64,000 bases of DNA from Thalassovita gelatinovora. GTDB lineage: Bacteria > Pseudomonadota > Alphaproteobacteria > Rhodobacterales > Rhodobacteraceae. Shown in pieces: positions 43,602-52,743 of this stretch. The notes beneath the pieces are model-generated. The model did not search any database. It was not told the DNA's origin and worked only from the letters and a program-made list of their open reading frames with translations. Made by a program: the position numbers and the translations under genes. The first letter of the stretch is position 1. Each line of letters starts with the position of its first letter. The stretch lies in NCBI RefSeq assembly GCF_001458355.1, contig NZ_CYSA01000016.1:213113-277112 (forward strand), written 5' to 3'.

Positions 43602-43625
43602 CAGCCGCGGAATGACCCGCGGCTG
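43602..43625 (-). terminator. Hairpin downstream of the minus-strand chemoreceptor
   Basis: CAGCCGCGG (43602-43610) pairs with CCGCGGCTG (43617-43625) around a six-base loop, 25 bases beyond the chemoreceptor stop. On the minus strand it is followed by TTT. Confidence 0.7.
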
Positions 43626-43649
43626 CCTTTTTTCGGAGAAATCGTCGGA

Positions 43650-45284
43650 TTACGATGCGACTTTGAAATCGATCGCTTCTTCGCCATCATCGGTTTCGAG
43701 ATCGATCAGCAGCGGCGCGTCTTGATCTTCGCTGTCATCTTCCTGCGGGGGGATCGGGTCGGCATCATCCATTTCACTGTCATCGTCGACCTGAAAGAAA
43801 CTGATGACTTCGGCCAACTGTTCGGCCTGGCTCGACAGTTCGGTCGCCGCCGCTGAAAGTTCTTCTGACGCGGCGGTGTTGCCTTGGGTCACGTTATCCA
43901 GACGCTGCACCGATTCATTGATCTGGGTCGATCCGATCGCCAATTCGCGCGACGCAGCGGTAATACCACTGACCAAGGTCGAGGTCTTTTCGATACTGGG
44001 CACCAGATCGTGTAGCATTTCGCCCGCTTTGGTGGCCGAAGACACGGTGTTGGACGACAGGGCAGAGATTTCTGCCGCCGCCTGCTGGCTGTTTTCAGCC
44101 AGTTTGCGGACTTCCGCTGCGACCACTGCAAAACCGCGCCCATGTTCACCGGCCCGCGCCGCTTCAACTGCCGCGTTCAGCGCCAACAGGTCGGTCTTGC
44201 GGGCGATTTCCTGCAAGATCATGATACGTTCGCCGATGGTTTTCATCGCTTCGACCGCGTCGCTGACGGCTTCACCGGAAGTCTTGGCATCGCGGGCCGC
44301 GCCTTGGGCGATTTCATCAGTGGTGGCCGCGTTGTCCGACGTGGCTGAAATATTGGCCGACATTTGCTCTACTGCCGCCGAAACTTCTTCGGTCGATCCG
44401 GCCTGTACCGAAGCCCCTTCGGACAGCGTTTCCGAAGTGCCCGAAACCTGACTTGCCCCGGCAACGAGATTGTTCACCGCAGACGATACGTTTTCCACCG
44501 TGTCGCGCAGCCGCAGCACCATGTCGTTCTGCGCGTTCAGAAGATCGCTGATTTCGTTATTGCCGGATACCTTGGCCGTGGTGCGCAGATCTCCCGAGGC
44601 CACCCGTCGCGCCAGATCGATCGAGCGATTCAGACCCGAAGACAAGGTGCGGATGATCAAGGCAGAGGAAAACAGCATCATCAGAACTGCAACGCCCATG
44701 GCCATAAACAGATTGCGACGGACTTCGAGATATTCCGCTTTGGCCTGATCGACGGCCTTGCTCATTTCGGCAGATTGATAGGCTTCGACGTCTGCGGCGT
44801 ATTGGTTCACCCTGATCATCGTCGGATTGACACCAAAGTGATAGACTTCATTGGCCCGATCATCGCCATCCAGTTCATAATCCACGGCACCGCGGACATT
44901 TTGAGTGAAACGCTTCACTTGGCTGCCCAGGCGTTTGAGGGTTTTTTGCAAATCCTCGCCGGAATATTGTTTCATCGCTTCGAGGATCGTGACGGTTTCG
45001 TCGGCCGCGCCGGCCATGCTTGTTTGCAGGTTCGAAATGCGGTCGGGGTCTTCGGCACCACCGGCCCATCCGATCAGGATATTGGCCGCGTCGATCTGCA
45101 TATTGCGCGTCAGCACAAGAAGACGCTGTGCATCCAGCAGGTGCTCGGTCTGGACATTCACGATATTGTCCATCTTATCATTGGCTTTTTCCAAGGCTTT
45201 GACCGCCAGGAACATGCTACCCGCGAAAATAAGGAACACTGCCGCGAAACTTGCGGCCAAGCGGGTTTTTAACGTGAAGCGCAT
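43650..45284 (-). CDS. Methyl-accepting chemotaxis protein (paralog of 45945-47576)
   Basis: A 544-residue receptor. One membrane helix at residues 8-30, a periplasmic helical domain (about 31-195), a second helix ([21 protein letters not shown]), a HAMP domain and a cytoplasmic signalling hairpin whose tip reads [46 protein letters not shown] precedes the start. The acidic C-terminal tail ends with a D-D-G-x-E-x-I-D-F-K pattern shared with the paralog and is not a CheR-type pentapeptide. It is divergent from that paralog across 660 bases. The ligand is unknown. Confidence 0.92.
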   Translation of the reverse strand: MRFTLKTRLAASFAAVFLIFAGSMFLAVKALEKANDKMDNIVNVQTEHLLDAQRLLVLTRNMQIDAANILIGWAGGAEDPDRISNLQTSMAGAADETVTILEAMKQYSGEDLQKTLKRLGSQVKRFTQNVRGAVDYELDGDDRANEVYHFGVNPTMIRVNQYAADVEAYQSAEMSKAVDQAKAEYLEVRRNLFMAMGVAVLMMLFSSALIIRTLSSGLNRSIDLARRVASGDLRTTAKVSGNNEISDLLNAQNDMVLRLRDTVENVSSAVNNLVAGASQVSGTSETLSEGASVQAGSTEEVSAAVEQMSANISATSDNAATTDEIAQGAARDAKTSGEAVSDAVEAMKTIGERIMILQEIARKTDLLALNAAVEAARAGEHGRGFAVVAAEVRKLAENSQQAAAEISALSSNTVSSATKAGEMLHDLVPSIEKTSTLVSGITAASRELAIGSTQINESVQRLDNVTQGNTAASEELSAAATELSSQAEQLAEVISFFQVDDDSEMDDADPIPPQEDDSEDQDAPLLIDLETDDGEEAIDFKVAS

Positions 45285-45944
45285 CGATTTTCCTCCTACT
45301 TCCTACTGGGAGGATCAGAGACGAAATCCGGCAATCCACCACCGCAGCGACACGCGGCTCCCTCTTGGAGTATGTTCCGGTTTCACGACGAGGGACGACG
45401 CCCACACAACTCTAATCACTCAACACCTATGGCGTCAGTTGAAAGAAACGGCGGAATGCCCGAAGTTTTATGGAAAAGCCCTGAAAAATCGGTCTGTCTA
45501 TGCGCAATGATTACCGGATCGATATCAAAAGGGATGCGTATTATCGCCTTTCGCGCGCATGAATACCAAAACGTGTGCGATTGGGTGGCTCAATGCGTCG
45601 AGACGAACGACGGCTTGCAACCGGATCACCGCAGGGTCGGACATTGCCGCAGAAACAACCAAAAGAGGCACCCCCGAATCCTGCCACCCGGACACATGGA
45701 AAACCTCAGATAATGCACTACTCTTGCGTATAGATTTGTCAAATTTCCAGATCAATTTCGCAAATTCCGCCTCCCGAGGTCGTTAACTTTTTCACCCCAA
45801 CCTTCAATACGGGGAACAAATATCTGCGCTTTGCAGCCTTCATCGCGGACTTGGCACGCCTTGCCCGAGACGTGAATTTCGGTGCTTCGTCCATATTGCC
45901 GGAATTTGAGCCTGAAACCCTGCGGATGTAAAAAAGGAAGAAAG
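45285..45944. other. 660-base region between divergent chemoreceptors, no convincing gene
   Basis: Frames of up to about 110 codons occur on both strands but lack convincing ribosome-binding sites or domain features. Two of them are antisense shadows of the receptor 5' ends. The region should contain the two receptor promoters; it is long for that alone, so a small RNA cannot be excluded. Confidence 0.45.
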
Positions 45945-47576
45945 ATGCGTTTCACTTTAAAACTACGGTTGGCTGCAACTTTCGCAGCCGTTTTCATTAT
46001 TTTTGCAAGCAGCATGTTTCTGTCGCTCCGGGCGTTGGAAAAGAGCAAGTCGAACATGGAGCAGGTTGTTTACGTAAACACCGAACATTTGCTGAATGCC
46101 GAAAGCCTTCTGATCATGACCCGGAACATGCAGTTGAATGTGTCCAATATCCTGATCGGCTGGGAAGGCGGCGAAGACGATCCGAACCGGATTCCGAATT
46201 TGCAGAAAAACCTGAAAGACACTGCCGCCAAAGCCGGAAAGATCATCGAAGACATGAAAGGGTATTCGGCGGAAGATTTGCAAACCAGGCTGAAAATCAT
46301 GTCCGAAGCGCTGGATCAATTCGCAAAGCACACCGAGCAAGCAATCACCTATGAGCTGGCCGGAGACGGACGTGCCAACGAGGTGTACCATCACGATGCA
46401 AACCCCACGATGGCCAAGATCAATAGCTTGGCGAAGGAAGTCGAAGTCTTCTATTCGGCTGAGATGGATCAGACGGTGCTGAAAGCACAGGAAGATTTCG
46501 CAACGACCCGCAACAACCTGTTCATGGCCATGGCCGTGGCGGTAGTTTTCATGCTGATTTCGTCGGTGCTGATCATTCGCAAGCTGGCCACCGGGCTGAA
46601 CCTGTCGATCAGTCTGGCGCGGCAGGTAGCGGCGGGCGATTTGCGCAGTACGGTGGACGTGAAGGGCAACAATGAACTCACCGACCTACTGAATGCCCAA
46701 AACGACATGGTCGTTCATCTGCGCAATACGGTTGAAAACGTCACGTCAGCAGTGGGCAATCTGGTTGCCGGGGCAAGCCAGGTTTCAGGCACGTCAGAAA
46801 CGCTGTCCGAAGGGGCCACTGTGCAAGCCGGATCGACCGAAGAAGTTTCGGCGGCAGTGGAACAGATGTCGGCCAACATCTCGGCCACGTCGGACAATGC
46901 AAGTACGACGGATGACATCGCCCGTCAGGCGGCCAAGGACGCCATTACTTCGGGCGAAGCGGTAACCAAAGCGGTTGAATCGATGAAAACCATCGGCGAA
47001 CGCATCATGATCTTGCAAGAAATCGCCCGTCAAACCGACCTGTTGGCGCTGAACGCGGCGGTTGAAGCGGCGCGGGCCGGTGAACACGGACGCGGTTTTG
47101 CAGTGGTCGCAGCGGAAGTCCGCAAACTGGCCGAAAACAGCCAGCAGGCAGCAGCGGAGATTTCGATCCTGTCCAAGGACACCGTATCGTCGGCCACCAA
47201 AGCGGGCGAGATGTTGCAAGACCTGGTGCCGAAGATCGAAAAAACATCGACATTGGTCAGCGGCATCACAGGCGCGTCGCGCGAATTGGCGATCGGATCG
47301 ACCCAGATCAATGAATCGGTGCAGCGCCTGGACAATGTGACCCAAGGCAACACCGCCGCGTCGGAAGAACTGTCCGCCGCAGCGACCGAATTGTCGAGCC
47401 AGGCCGAACAGTTGGCCGAAGTCATCAGTTTCTTCCAGGTCGAGAGCCGCAGCATGCAGGGCGACCCCGCCACGACCGGGACCAAAGGAAAGGATACCGG
47501 CGAAGACGCGCCCATGGTGATTAATCTGGATCTCGACGACGGTGCGGAAAAGATCGATTTCAAAGCCGTTTCGTAA
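45945..47576 (+). CDS. Methyl-accepting chemotaxis protein (paralog of 43650-45284)
   Basis: A 543-residue receptor with the same architecture as its divergent neighbour: membrane helix, periplasmic helical bundle, second helix, HAMP and signalling tip [26 protein letters not shown]. The signalling half is almost identical to the neighbour, while the periplasmic half (for example [20 protein letters not shown] against [20 protein letters not shown]) has drifted. AAGGAAG precedes ATG 45945; an upstream in-frame start is not supported. This is a divergently arranged duplication with probable change of ligand range. Confidence 0.92.
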   Translation: MRFTLKLRLAATFAAVFIIFASSMFLSLRALEKSKSNMEQVVYVNTEHLLNAESLLIMTRNMQLNVSNILIGWEGGEDDPNRIPNLQKNLKDTAAKAGKIIEDMKGYSAEDLQTRLKIMSEALDQFAKHTEQAITYELAGDGRANEVYHHDANPTMAKINSLAKEVEVFYSAEMDQTVLKAQEDFATTRNNLFMAMAVAVVFMLISSVLIIRKLATGLNLSISLARQVAAGDLRSTVDVKGNNELTDLLNAQNDMVVHLRNTVENVTSAVGNLVAGASQVSGTSETLSEGATVQAGSTEEVSAAVEQMSANISATSDNASTTDDIARQAAKDAITSGEAVTKAVESMKTIGERIMILQEIARQTDLLALNAAVEAARAGEHGRGFAVVAAEVRKLAENSQQAAAEISILSKDTVSSATKAGEMLQDLVPKIEKTSTLVSGITGASRELAIGSTQINESVQRLDNVTQGNTAASEELSAAATELSSQAEQLAEVISFFQVESRSMQGDPATTGTKGKDTGEDAPMVINLDLDDGAEKIDFKAVS

Positions 47577-47594
47577 TCCGGCGGTTTAAGAAAA

Positions 47595-47632
47595 ATCACA
47601 ACAGCCGCGGTTGATGCCGCGGTTGTTGTGAT
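47595..47632. terminator. Long bidirectional terminator hairpin
   Basis: A 16-base arm (47595-47610) pairs with 47617-47632 with a single G-T pair, around a six-base loop. It fills the gap between the convergent chemoreceptor and the hydrolase/OsmC gene. AAAAA upstream of the stem gives a T-run on the minus strand. Confidence 0.8.
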
Positions 47633-47636
47633 CCAT

Positions 47637-48863
47637 TCATGTGTCGTCCGGGCGCAGCACCGTTTCGATTACAGATGCCGAATGCAGCGTCTTGTGGACC
47701 GGGCAGCGGTCGGCAATGCGCAACAGCGACTGGCGTTCGGTTTCGCTCAGATCGCCCGCGAGACGGATTTCACGGCGGAACACATCGACCTTACCGGTGC
47801 CTTTTCCGGGAGTGATTTCTTCACCATGGCGCTTGTCATGGGTGACTTCGACCGACACATGTTCCAGCGGCAGATTTTTGTGGCGCGCATAGATCCGCAG
47901 CGTCATGGTGGTGCAAGCCCCAAGCCCGGCGGCAAGGAACTGATATGGGTTGGGGCCTAGATCAGTACCGCCCATTTCCAGCGGTTCATCTGCCAGCATA
48001 TGGTGTTTGCCCGCGATATTCACATCCTGAAGTAGACCCGATGCATCGGCTTCGGACACCCGGATCACACCGTCGGGGGCGTGTTGCGGGAAGTCTTCTT
48101 CGACCAGATCGAGATAGCGGCCAGCCCATGTTGCAATGGTGTCGGCGACATATTCGGCATCAGTTTCACGGCTGATCAGATGATCGGCATCATCCAGCGT
48201 GACAAAGGATTTCGGATGCATTGCGGCGGCAAAGATTTCGGCCGCATTGTCGATGCCCACCACGGTATCGCGCGGCGCGTGCAGCACCAGAAGCGCCTTT
48301 TTCATTTCCCGGATCGCGGGCCCCATCTGTTGCGCCGCGATATCGTCAAGGAAATGTTCGCAGATGGTGAAACTGCGCCCGGCCAGATCGACCTGCGCCT
48401 TGCCTCGTGAGCGGATTTCATCAAGCTGCGCGGCGAAATTTTCCGCCACATGCGCCGGATCGAACGGGGCCCCGATGGTAGCGACGGCTTGGGCGGTCGG
48501 GATATTCCCCGCTGCTTTCAGCATCGCCGCCCCGCCCAGCGAATGACCGATCAACAGTTGCGGCGGCATCAGTTTTTCCCCAAGCGCCCGGGCGGCAAGG
48601 ATCAGGTCGGCCACGTTGGTGGTGAAATTGGTATTGGCAAATTCGCCGTCGGAATGACCCAGCCCGGTGAAATCGAAGCGCAGCACGGCAATACCCTGCG
48701 ATGCCAGCCGGGACGAAATCCGGCGTGCGGCGGGGATATCCTTGGAACAGGTGAAACAATGGGCAAACAGCGCCGTGGCACAGACCTGACCTTCGGGCAG
48801 ATCAAGCCGGGCCGACAGCGTGCTGCCATCATGGCCGGTAAAGGTAAGGCGTTCGGATTTCAT
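47637..48863 (-). CDS. Alpha/beta hydrolase-OsmC fusion protein
   Basis: A 408-residue two-domain protein. Residues 1-250 are an alpha/beta hydrolase (FDFTGLGHSDG, the nucleophile elbow LIGHSLGG, late HAPRDTVV and DDADHLISR for the acid and His). Residues 270-408 are an OsmC/Ohr-type domain with the two peroxidatic-type cysteines in GACTTMTL and CPVHKTL. Fusions of this kind are widespread in proteobacteria. They are thought to combine ester/thioester hydrolysis with hydroperoxide or electrophile defence; the substrate is not known. Confidence 0.88.
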   Translation of the reverse strand: MKSERLTFTGHDGSTLSARLDLPEGQVCATALFAHCFTCSKDIPAARRISSRLASQGIAVLRFDFTGLGHSDGEFANTNFTTNVADLILAARALGEKLMPPQLLIGHSLGGAAMLKAAGNIPTAQAVATIGAPFDPAHVAENFAAQLDEIRSRGKAQVDLAGRSFTICEHFLDDIAAQQMGPAIREMKKALLVLHAPRDTVVGIDNAAEIFAAAMHPKSFVTLDDADHLISRETDAEYVADTIATWAGRYLDLVEEDFPQHAPDGVIRVSEADASGLLQDVNIAGKHHMLADEPLEMGGTDLGPNPYQFLAAGLGACTTMTLRIYARHKNLPLEHVSVEVTHDKRHGEEITPGKGTGKVDVFRREIRLAGDLSETERQSLLRIADRCPVHKTLHSASVIETVLRPDDT

Positions 48864-48947
48864 GGCATTGTCCTGTATTGTGGTGCGGCCAATATGGCGG
48901 AAAACACCGCACCGTGCAGGGGGTAAATACCCATTATCACCGATTTG

Positions 48948-49367
48948 TCAGCGGCCGAGATACGCCGCAACTTGCCGGAGATGCGGGGCATTGCGGTGTT
49001 CGAACAGGTATATCCCCTGCCATGTGCCCAGAACCGGGCGCCCCCCCGTGACCGGGATCGATAGCGAGACCGGCATCATCGCGGCCTTGATATGGGCCGG
49101 CATATCATCAGGGCCTTCATAGGTATGGGTCAGATAAGACATCGCCGGGTCGGTGGTGGGTGGCACCAACCGGTGAAAGAAATTGCGCAGGTCGGTCTGC
49201 ACTTCGGGATCGGCGTTTTCCTGAATCAGCAGGGAACAGGAGGTGTGGCGCACGAACAGGGTCAGCAGCCCGGTATCGATACCTTGCCCTGACACCCAAG
49301 CTGTCACCTGCCGGGTAAATTCATAAAGCCCCTGCCCGTTCGTGTGGACGCTGAAACTGGTCTGCAT
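48948..49367 (-). CDS. YjbQ/UPF0047 family protein
   Basis: A 139-residue YjbQ-type protein. Family signatures are FVRHTSCSLLIQENADPEVQTDL, YLTHTYEGPDDMPAHIK and the closing LGTWQGIYLFEHR. Members show weak thiamine-phosphate synthase activity; the physiological role is unsettled. The ATG at 49367 begins one base beyond the stop of the HlyU-like gene, so the two are coupled. Confidence 0.9.
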   Translation of the reverse strand: MQTSFSVHTNGQGLYEFTRQVTAWVSGQGIDTGLLTLFVRHTSCSLLIQENADPEVQTDLRNFFHRLVPPTTDPAMSYLTHTYEGPDDMPAHIKAAMMPVSLSIPVTGGRPVLGTWQGIYLFEHRNAPHLRQVAAYLGR

Positions 49368-49368
49368 G

Positions 49369-49653
49369 TCAGCGGAACACGCCCTCGCCCATCTGATCAA
49401 TGAAGACCTTGGCCTTGCGCAGGCTCGCGCTGCGGGCTTCTTCGGGCGACTGAATGGTGTCGGCGCGGATCATCTGATGGGTTTTCAAGTCTCCGTCGAT
49501 TTCTTTCTCGATCCGGGCGGCAAGGCGGAACCCGCCCTCGCCCGGCATCGGATCGGGGAAGATGCGGAAGCCTTTGTAATCCTCGGGCTGCGCTGCGGGT
49601 TTGGCCTTGGGCTCCGACCGACCGGCGCCGAAGAGTTTGGAAAGCAGTGACAT
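49369..49653 (-). CDS. HlyU-family protein
   Basis: A 94-residue protein matching the HlyU pattern: EDYKGFRIFPDPMPGEGGFRLAARIEKEIDG followed by HQMIRADTIQSPEEARSASLRKAKVFIDQMG. HlyU proteins regulate virulence or metal-responsive genes in Vibrio; alphaproteobacterial members are uncharacterised. The start at ATG 49653 drops an Arg-rich, unlikely leader of the longer frame. Confidence 0.75.
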   Translation of the reverse strand: MSLLSKLFGAGRSEPKAKPAAQPEDYKGFRIFPDPMPGEGGFRLAARIEKEIDGDLKTHQMIRADTIQSPEEARSASLRKAKVFIDQMGEGVFR

Positions 49654-49992
49654 AGGGTGATCCCGTTGGTTCCGTTTGGCCGCCAGTGTGCGGGGTTGAG
49701 CGGCTGGGGGCAAGGGGGCGTGGGGCAGTCCCGACCCGGAACAAGGCCGCAGGCCGCCGGGCCAGCGCCGGACCGTCCCGGCGGTCTGGCGCTTTGGTGA
49801 GGTTGGCGCGTCGCTTATCTGTCGTCCGGATATGGCTGGAATAAAGCGCGTCGTTCAGACGGTGCAGCGCCACACCACGGTCCAGCGCAGGCCCGGTTTT
49901 GCACTTTACCAAACCCAATTCAAAGCGTCTGCTGAATATTTCATGGATAGCTAAAAATGGAGCAACCGTGAGACACACGACCTACCGCAGGC
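49654..49992. other. Intergenic region with a strong GC-rich hairpin
   Basis: About 340 bases before the PIN-like gene. The notable element is a hairpin at 49764-49793: AGCGCC/GGCGCT outer stem and GACCG/CGGTC inner stem. A long minus-strand frame (to 49978) crosses the region, but its Arg/Pro-rich translation looks like an out-of-frame shadow of HlyU. GC drops sharply near 49900, marking the edge of the low-GC PIN-like gene. Confidence 0.45.
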
Positions 49993-50574
49993 TCAAGAGT
50001 TTCGGCTTAACTCAACGACCATTTCCTCTGGCGTCTTAATTGATCGCAATCCCAATGACTGGAGTTCAGAAAACTTGTTCTGAAAGTCACGTGTATTAGT
50101 AGTTATGAAAACATCCCGATCCGCATCTAGGTGTGTCCACAACGTATGCACGTCACACCACACGTTTCGCCATTTTTTCATCTCAGATGAGTGCAGTAGG
50201 TCTGTAGTTACACTGGCCGGAAGTTGACGCACCTGTATCCCGCCTATTATCGCCCAAATATCATCAATAAGTTTTTCATAGGCATCTGAGTCAACAAATC
50301 TAGCCATGTCCCAGTATGTCAAATCCCAAATCAAAGGGCCGAACAATATGGTCAGCTCAGACCAACCCAACTTTTCCAACCGATCATTAAATTGCTCCGC
50401 CGACTGGCAAAGCGTTTTGGAGCCCGGGAGGCTTTCGGAGGCAGATATGGTGGTGATTGCAACATCTACCTGTTTTGCAAGATGAAGATCGACCAATCGC
50501 TGGACGTAACGTGATTGAACATCACGCTTCTCAGCGCTCACGACGCAGTTCCAATCAAAAGTTAGCGTTTTCAT
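49993..50574 (-). CDS. PIN-domain-like protein on a low-GC islet
   Basis: A 193-residue protein. The start (LTFDWNCVVS) gives the first Asp-x-Asn-like pair, and the late segments WCDVHTLWTHLDADRDVFITTNTRDF give further acidic positions in the spacing of PIN-type nucleases. Two sample lines inside the gene are 38-40% GC against about 65% in adjacent rpoD, and codon use differs, pointing to recent transfer. No antitoxin-like partner is next to it. PIN nuclease activity is inferred. Confidence 0.55.
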   Translation of the reverse strand: MKTLTFDWNCVVSAEKRDVQSRYVQRLVDLHLAKQVDVAITTISASESLPGSKTLCQSAEQFNDRLEKLGWSELTILFGPLIWDLTYWDMARFVDSDAYEKLIDDIWAIIGGIQVRQLPASVTTDLLHSSEMKKWRNVWCDVHTLWTHLDADRDVFITTNTRDFQNKFSELQSLGLRSIKTPEEMVVELSRNS

Positions 50575-50590
50575 GAAACCTATACCTATT

Positions 50591-50616
50591 AAAAAAAAGG
50601 CGCCCCTCAGGGCGCC
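50591..50616 (-). terminator. Rho-independent terminator of rpoD
   Basis: On the minus strand GGCGCCC and GGGCGCC (50610-50616 and 50599-50605 as given on plus) pair around a four-base loop and are followed by eight T residues (complement of 50591-50598). It begins seven bases after the rpoD stop. Confidence 0.92.
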
Positions 50617-50622
50617 CTTTGA

Positions 50623-52617
50623 TCACTGATCCAGGAAGCTCCTGAGTTTTCGGCTCCGGCTCGGGTGCTTCAACTTCCGCAAAGCCTTGGCCTCGATCTG
50701 GCGGATCCGTTCGCGGGTCACGCTGAACTGCTGGCCGACTTCTTCCAGCGTGTGGTCGGTGTTCATGCCGATGCCGAACCGCATCCGCAAAACCCGTTCT
50801 TCACGCGGCGTGAGAGAGGCCAGAACCCGGGTGGTGGTTTCCTTCAGGTTTTCCTGAATGGCGGAATCCAACGGCAGGACGGCGTTCTTGTCCTCGATGA
50901 AATCGCCAAGCTGGCTGTCTTCCTCGTCCCCGATCGGGGTTTCGAGGCTGATCGGTTCCTTGGCGATCTTCATCACCTTGCGGACCTTTTCCAGCGGCAT
51001 TTGCAGCTTTTCGGCCAATTCTTCCGGTGTCGGTTCGCGGCCGATTTCGTGCAGCATCTGACGCCCGGTACGGACCAACTTGTTGATCGTTTCGATCATG
51101 TGGACCGGGATACGGATGGTGCGGGCCTGATCCGCGATGGACCGGGTGATCGCCTGACGGATCCACCAGGTCGCATAGGTCGAAAATTTATAACCGCGGC
51201 GATATTCGAATTTATCGACCGCTTTCATCAGGCCGATATTGCCTTCCTGGATCAGGTCGAGGAATTGCAAGCCGCGGTTGGTGTATTTCTTGGCGATCGA
51301 AATCACCAGACGCAGGTTGGCTTCGACCATTTCCTTCTTGGCTTGACGTGCTTCTTTTTCGCCCTTCTGGACCTGAGACACGATGCGGCGGAATTCCGAA
51401 ATGTCGAGGCCGACATACTGACCGACCTGCGCCATGTCGTTGCGCAGTTCGTCGACCTTGTCGGACGAGCGTTCGATGAACATCTGCCAACCGCGACCGG
51501 GTTTTTCACCCATCCGGTCAAGCCAGGTCGGATCGAGTTCGGAATTGCGATAGGCTTCGATGAATTCGCGGCGGTTGATCCGCGCCTGATCGGCCAGTTT
51601 CACCATCGCGCTGTCGATCTGCATGATCCGGCGGTTGATGCCGTAAAGCTGATCGATCAGGGCTTCGATCCGGTTGTTATGCAGGTGCAGACCATTGACC
51701 AGTTCGACGATTTCCGAGCGCAGTTTCTGATAGGTCGCTTCTTCCTGATCGCTGAACGTGTCGTCTTCGTTCAGGGTGGCCGAAATCCGCAGATCCTGCA
51801 TTTCCGACAGCCGTTCGAAATCTTCGGCGATGTGATTCAGCGTGTCCAGAACCCGCTGTTTCAGTGCCGCTTCCATCGCGGCCAGCGACATGTTGGCCTG
51901 TTCGTCGTCTTCATCGTCTTCATCATCGTCGTCACTGCGGATCGGGTTGCCATCCGCGTCGAGTTCGGGTTGGTCGTCTTTTTGCGCCTTGGGCGCGGTG
52001 GCAACATTGGCAGCTTCGGCGACAGGTTCGCTTTCGCCTTCTTCTTCCATCGTGTTGCCGAAGGTCGTTTCCAGATCGATCACATCGCGCAGCAGAATGT
52101 CTTCGGACAGAAGTTCGTCGCGCCAGATGGTGATCGCCTGAAACGTTAGCGGGCTTTCGCACAGGCCGAGGATCATCGTGTTGCGGCCGGCTTCGATCCG
52201 CTTGGCGATGGCGATTTCGCCTTCGCGGCTTAGCAGTTCGACCGAGCCCATTTCGCGCAGATACATCCGCACCGGATCGTCGGTCCGGTCGAGCTTTTCT
52301 GCCCCACCGGAAGACAGGGTAACTTCGCCTTTGTTCGACGACACATCGACCACGGCGGTGGTTTTCTGATCGTCGTCTTCGGCTTCTTCATCTTCGATGA
52401 TATTGATGCCCATCTCGGACAGCATCGACATCACGTCTTCGATCTGTTCCGAGGACACCTGATCAGGCGGCAGCACCTGATTGAGCTGGTCGTAGGTGAT
52501 GTAGCCTTTTTCACGCGCCTCGGCGATCATCCGTTTGACGGCGGCTTGGCTCATATCGAGCGAAGATTCGGCGTCCTGATCGTCTGGCTTGCGGTCTTCG
52601 GTATCTTTGGCGGCCAT
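50623..52617 (-). CDS. rpoD: RNA polymerase sigma factor RpoD (sigma-70)
   Basis: A 664-residue primary sigma factor. Region 1.1 occupies the first 100 residues. The non-essential region includes an acidic run ([13 protein letters not shown]). Region 2 has [34 protein letters not shown] and [20 protein letters not shown], and region 4 has [28 protein letters not shown]. It directs housekeeping transcription. dnaG lies directly upstream on the same strand, as in the macromolecular synthesis operon, here without rpsU. Confidence 0.97.
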   Translation of the reverse strand: MAAKDTEDRKPDDQDAESSLDMSQAAVKRMIAEAREKGYITYDQLNQVLPPDQVSSEQIEDVMSMLSEMGINIIEDEEAEDDDQKTTAVVDVSSNKGEVTLSSGGAEKLDRTDDPVRMYLREMGSVELLSREGEIAIAKRIEAGRNTMILGLCESPLTFQAITIWRDELLSEDILLRDVIDLETTFGNTMEEEGESEPVAEAANVATAPKAQKDDQPELDADGNPIRSDDDDEDDEDDEQANMSLAAMEAALKQRVLDTLNHIAEDFERLSEMQDLRISATLNEDDTFSDQEEATYQKLRSEIVELVNGLHLHNNRIEALIDQLYGINRRIMQIDSAMVKLADQARINRREFIEAYRNSELDPTWLDRMGEKPGRGWQMFIERSSDKVDELRNDMAQVGQYVGLDISEFRRIVSQVQKGEKEARQAKKEMVEANLRLVISIAKKYTNRGLQFLDLIQEGNIGLMKAVDKFEYRRGYKFSTYATWWIRQAITRSIADQARTIRIPVHMIETINKLVRTGRQMLHEIGREPTPEELAEKLQMPLEKVRKVMKIAKEPISLETPIGDEEDSQLGDFIEDKNAVLPLDSAIQENLKETTTRVLASLTPREERVLRMRFGIGMNTDHTLEEVGQQFSVTRERIRQIEAKALRKLKHPSRSRKLRSFLDQ

Positions 52618-52743
52618 CTAGCTCTCCTACAGGGGCGTCGGTGCGGATCTGTCGGGTGATTCGTTATCGCGAATCAATAGCGCGAATACCCGATTCGAAA
52701 ACCCGTTTACCCGTATTTCTTTCTCAATTCTTCACCAAAACGG

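Noticed and set aside
45525..45755. Minus-strand frame of 76 codons between the chemoreceptors
   Set aside because: There is no ribosome-binding site, no recognisable domain, and the residue pattern is not protein-like enough to call.
49397..49978. Minus-strand open frame of 193 codons
   Set aside because: It overlaps the HlyU-like gene in another frame, and its Arg/Pro-rich translation looks non-biological.
50665..52149. Plus-strand open frame of 494 codons
   Set aside because: It is an antisense shadow of rpoD, rich in Phe/His/Gln from complementary codons, with no domain.
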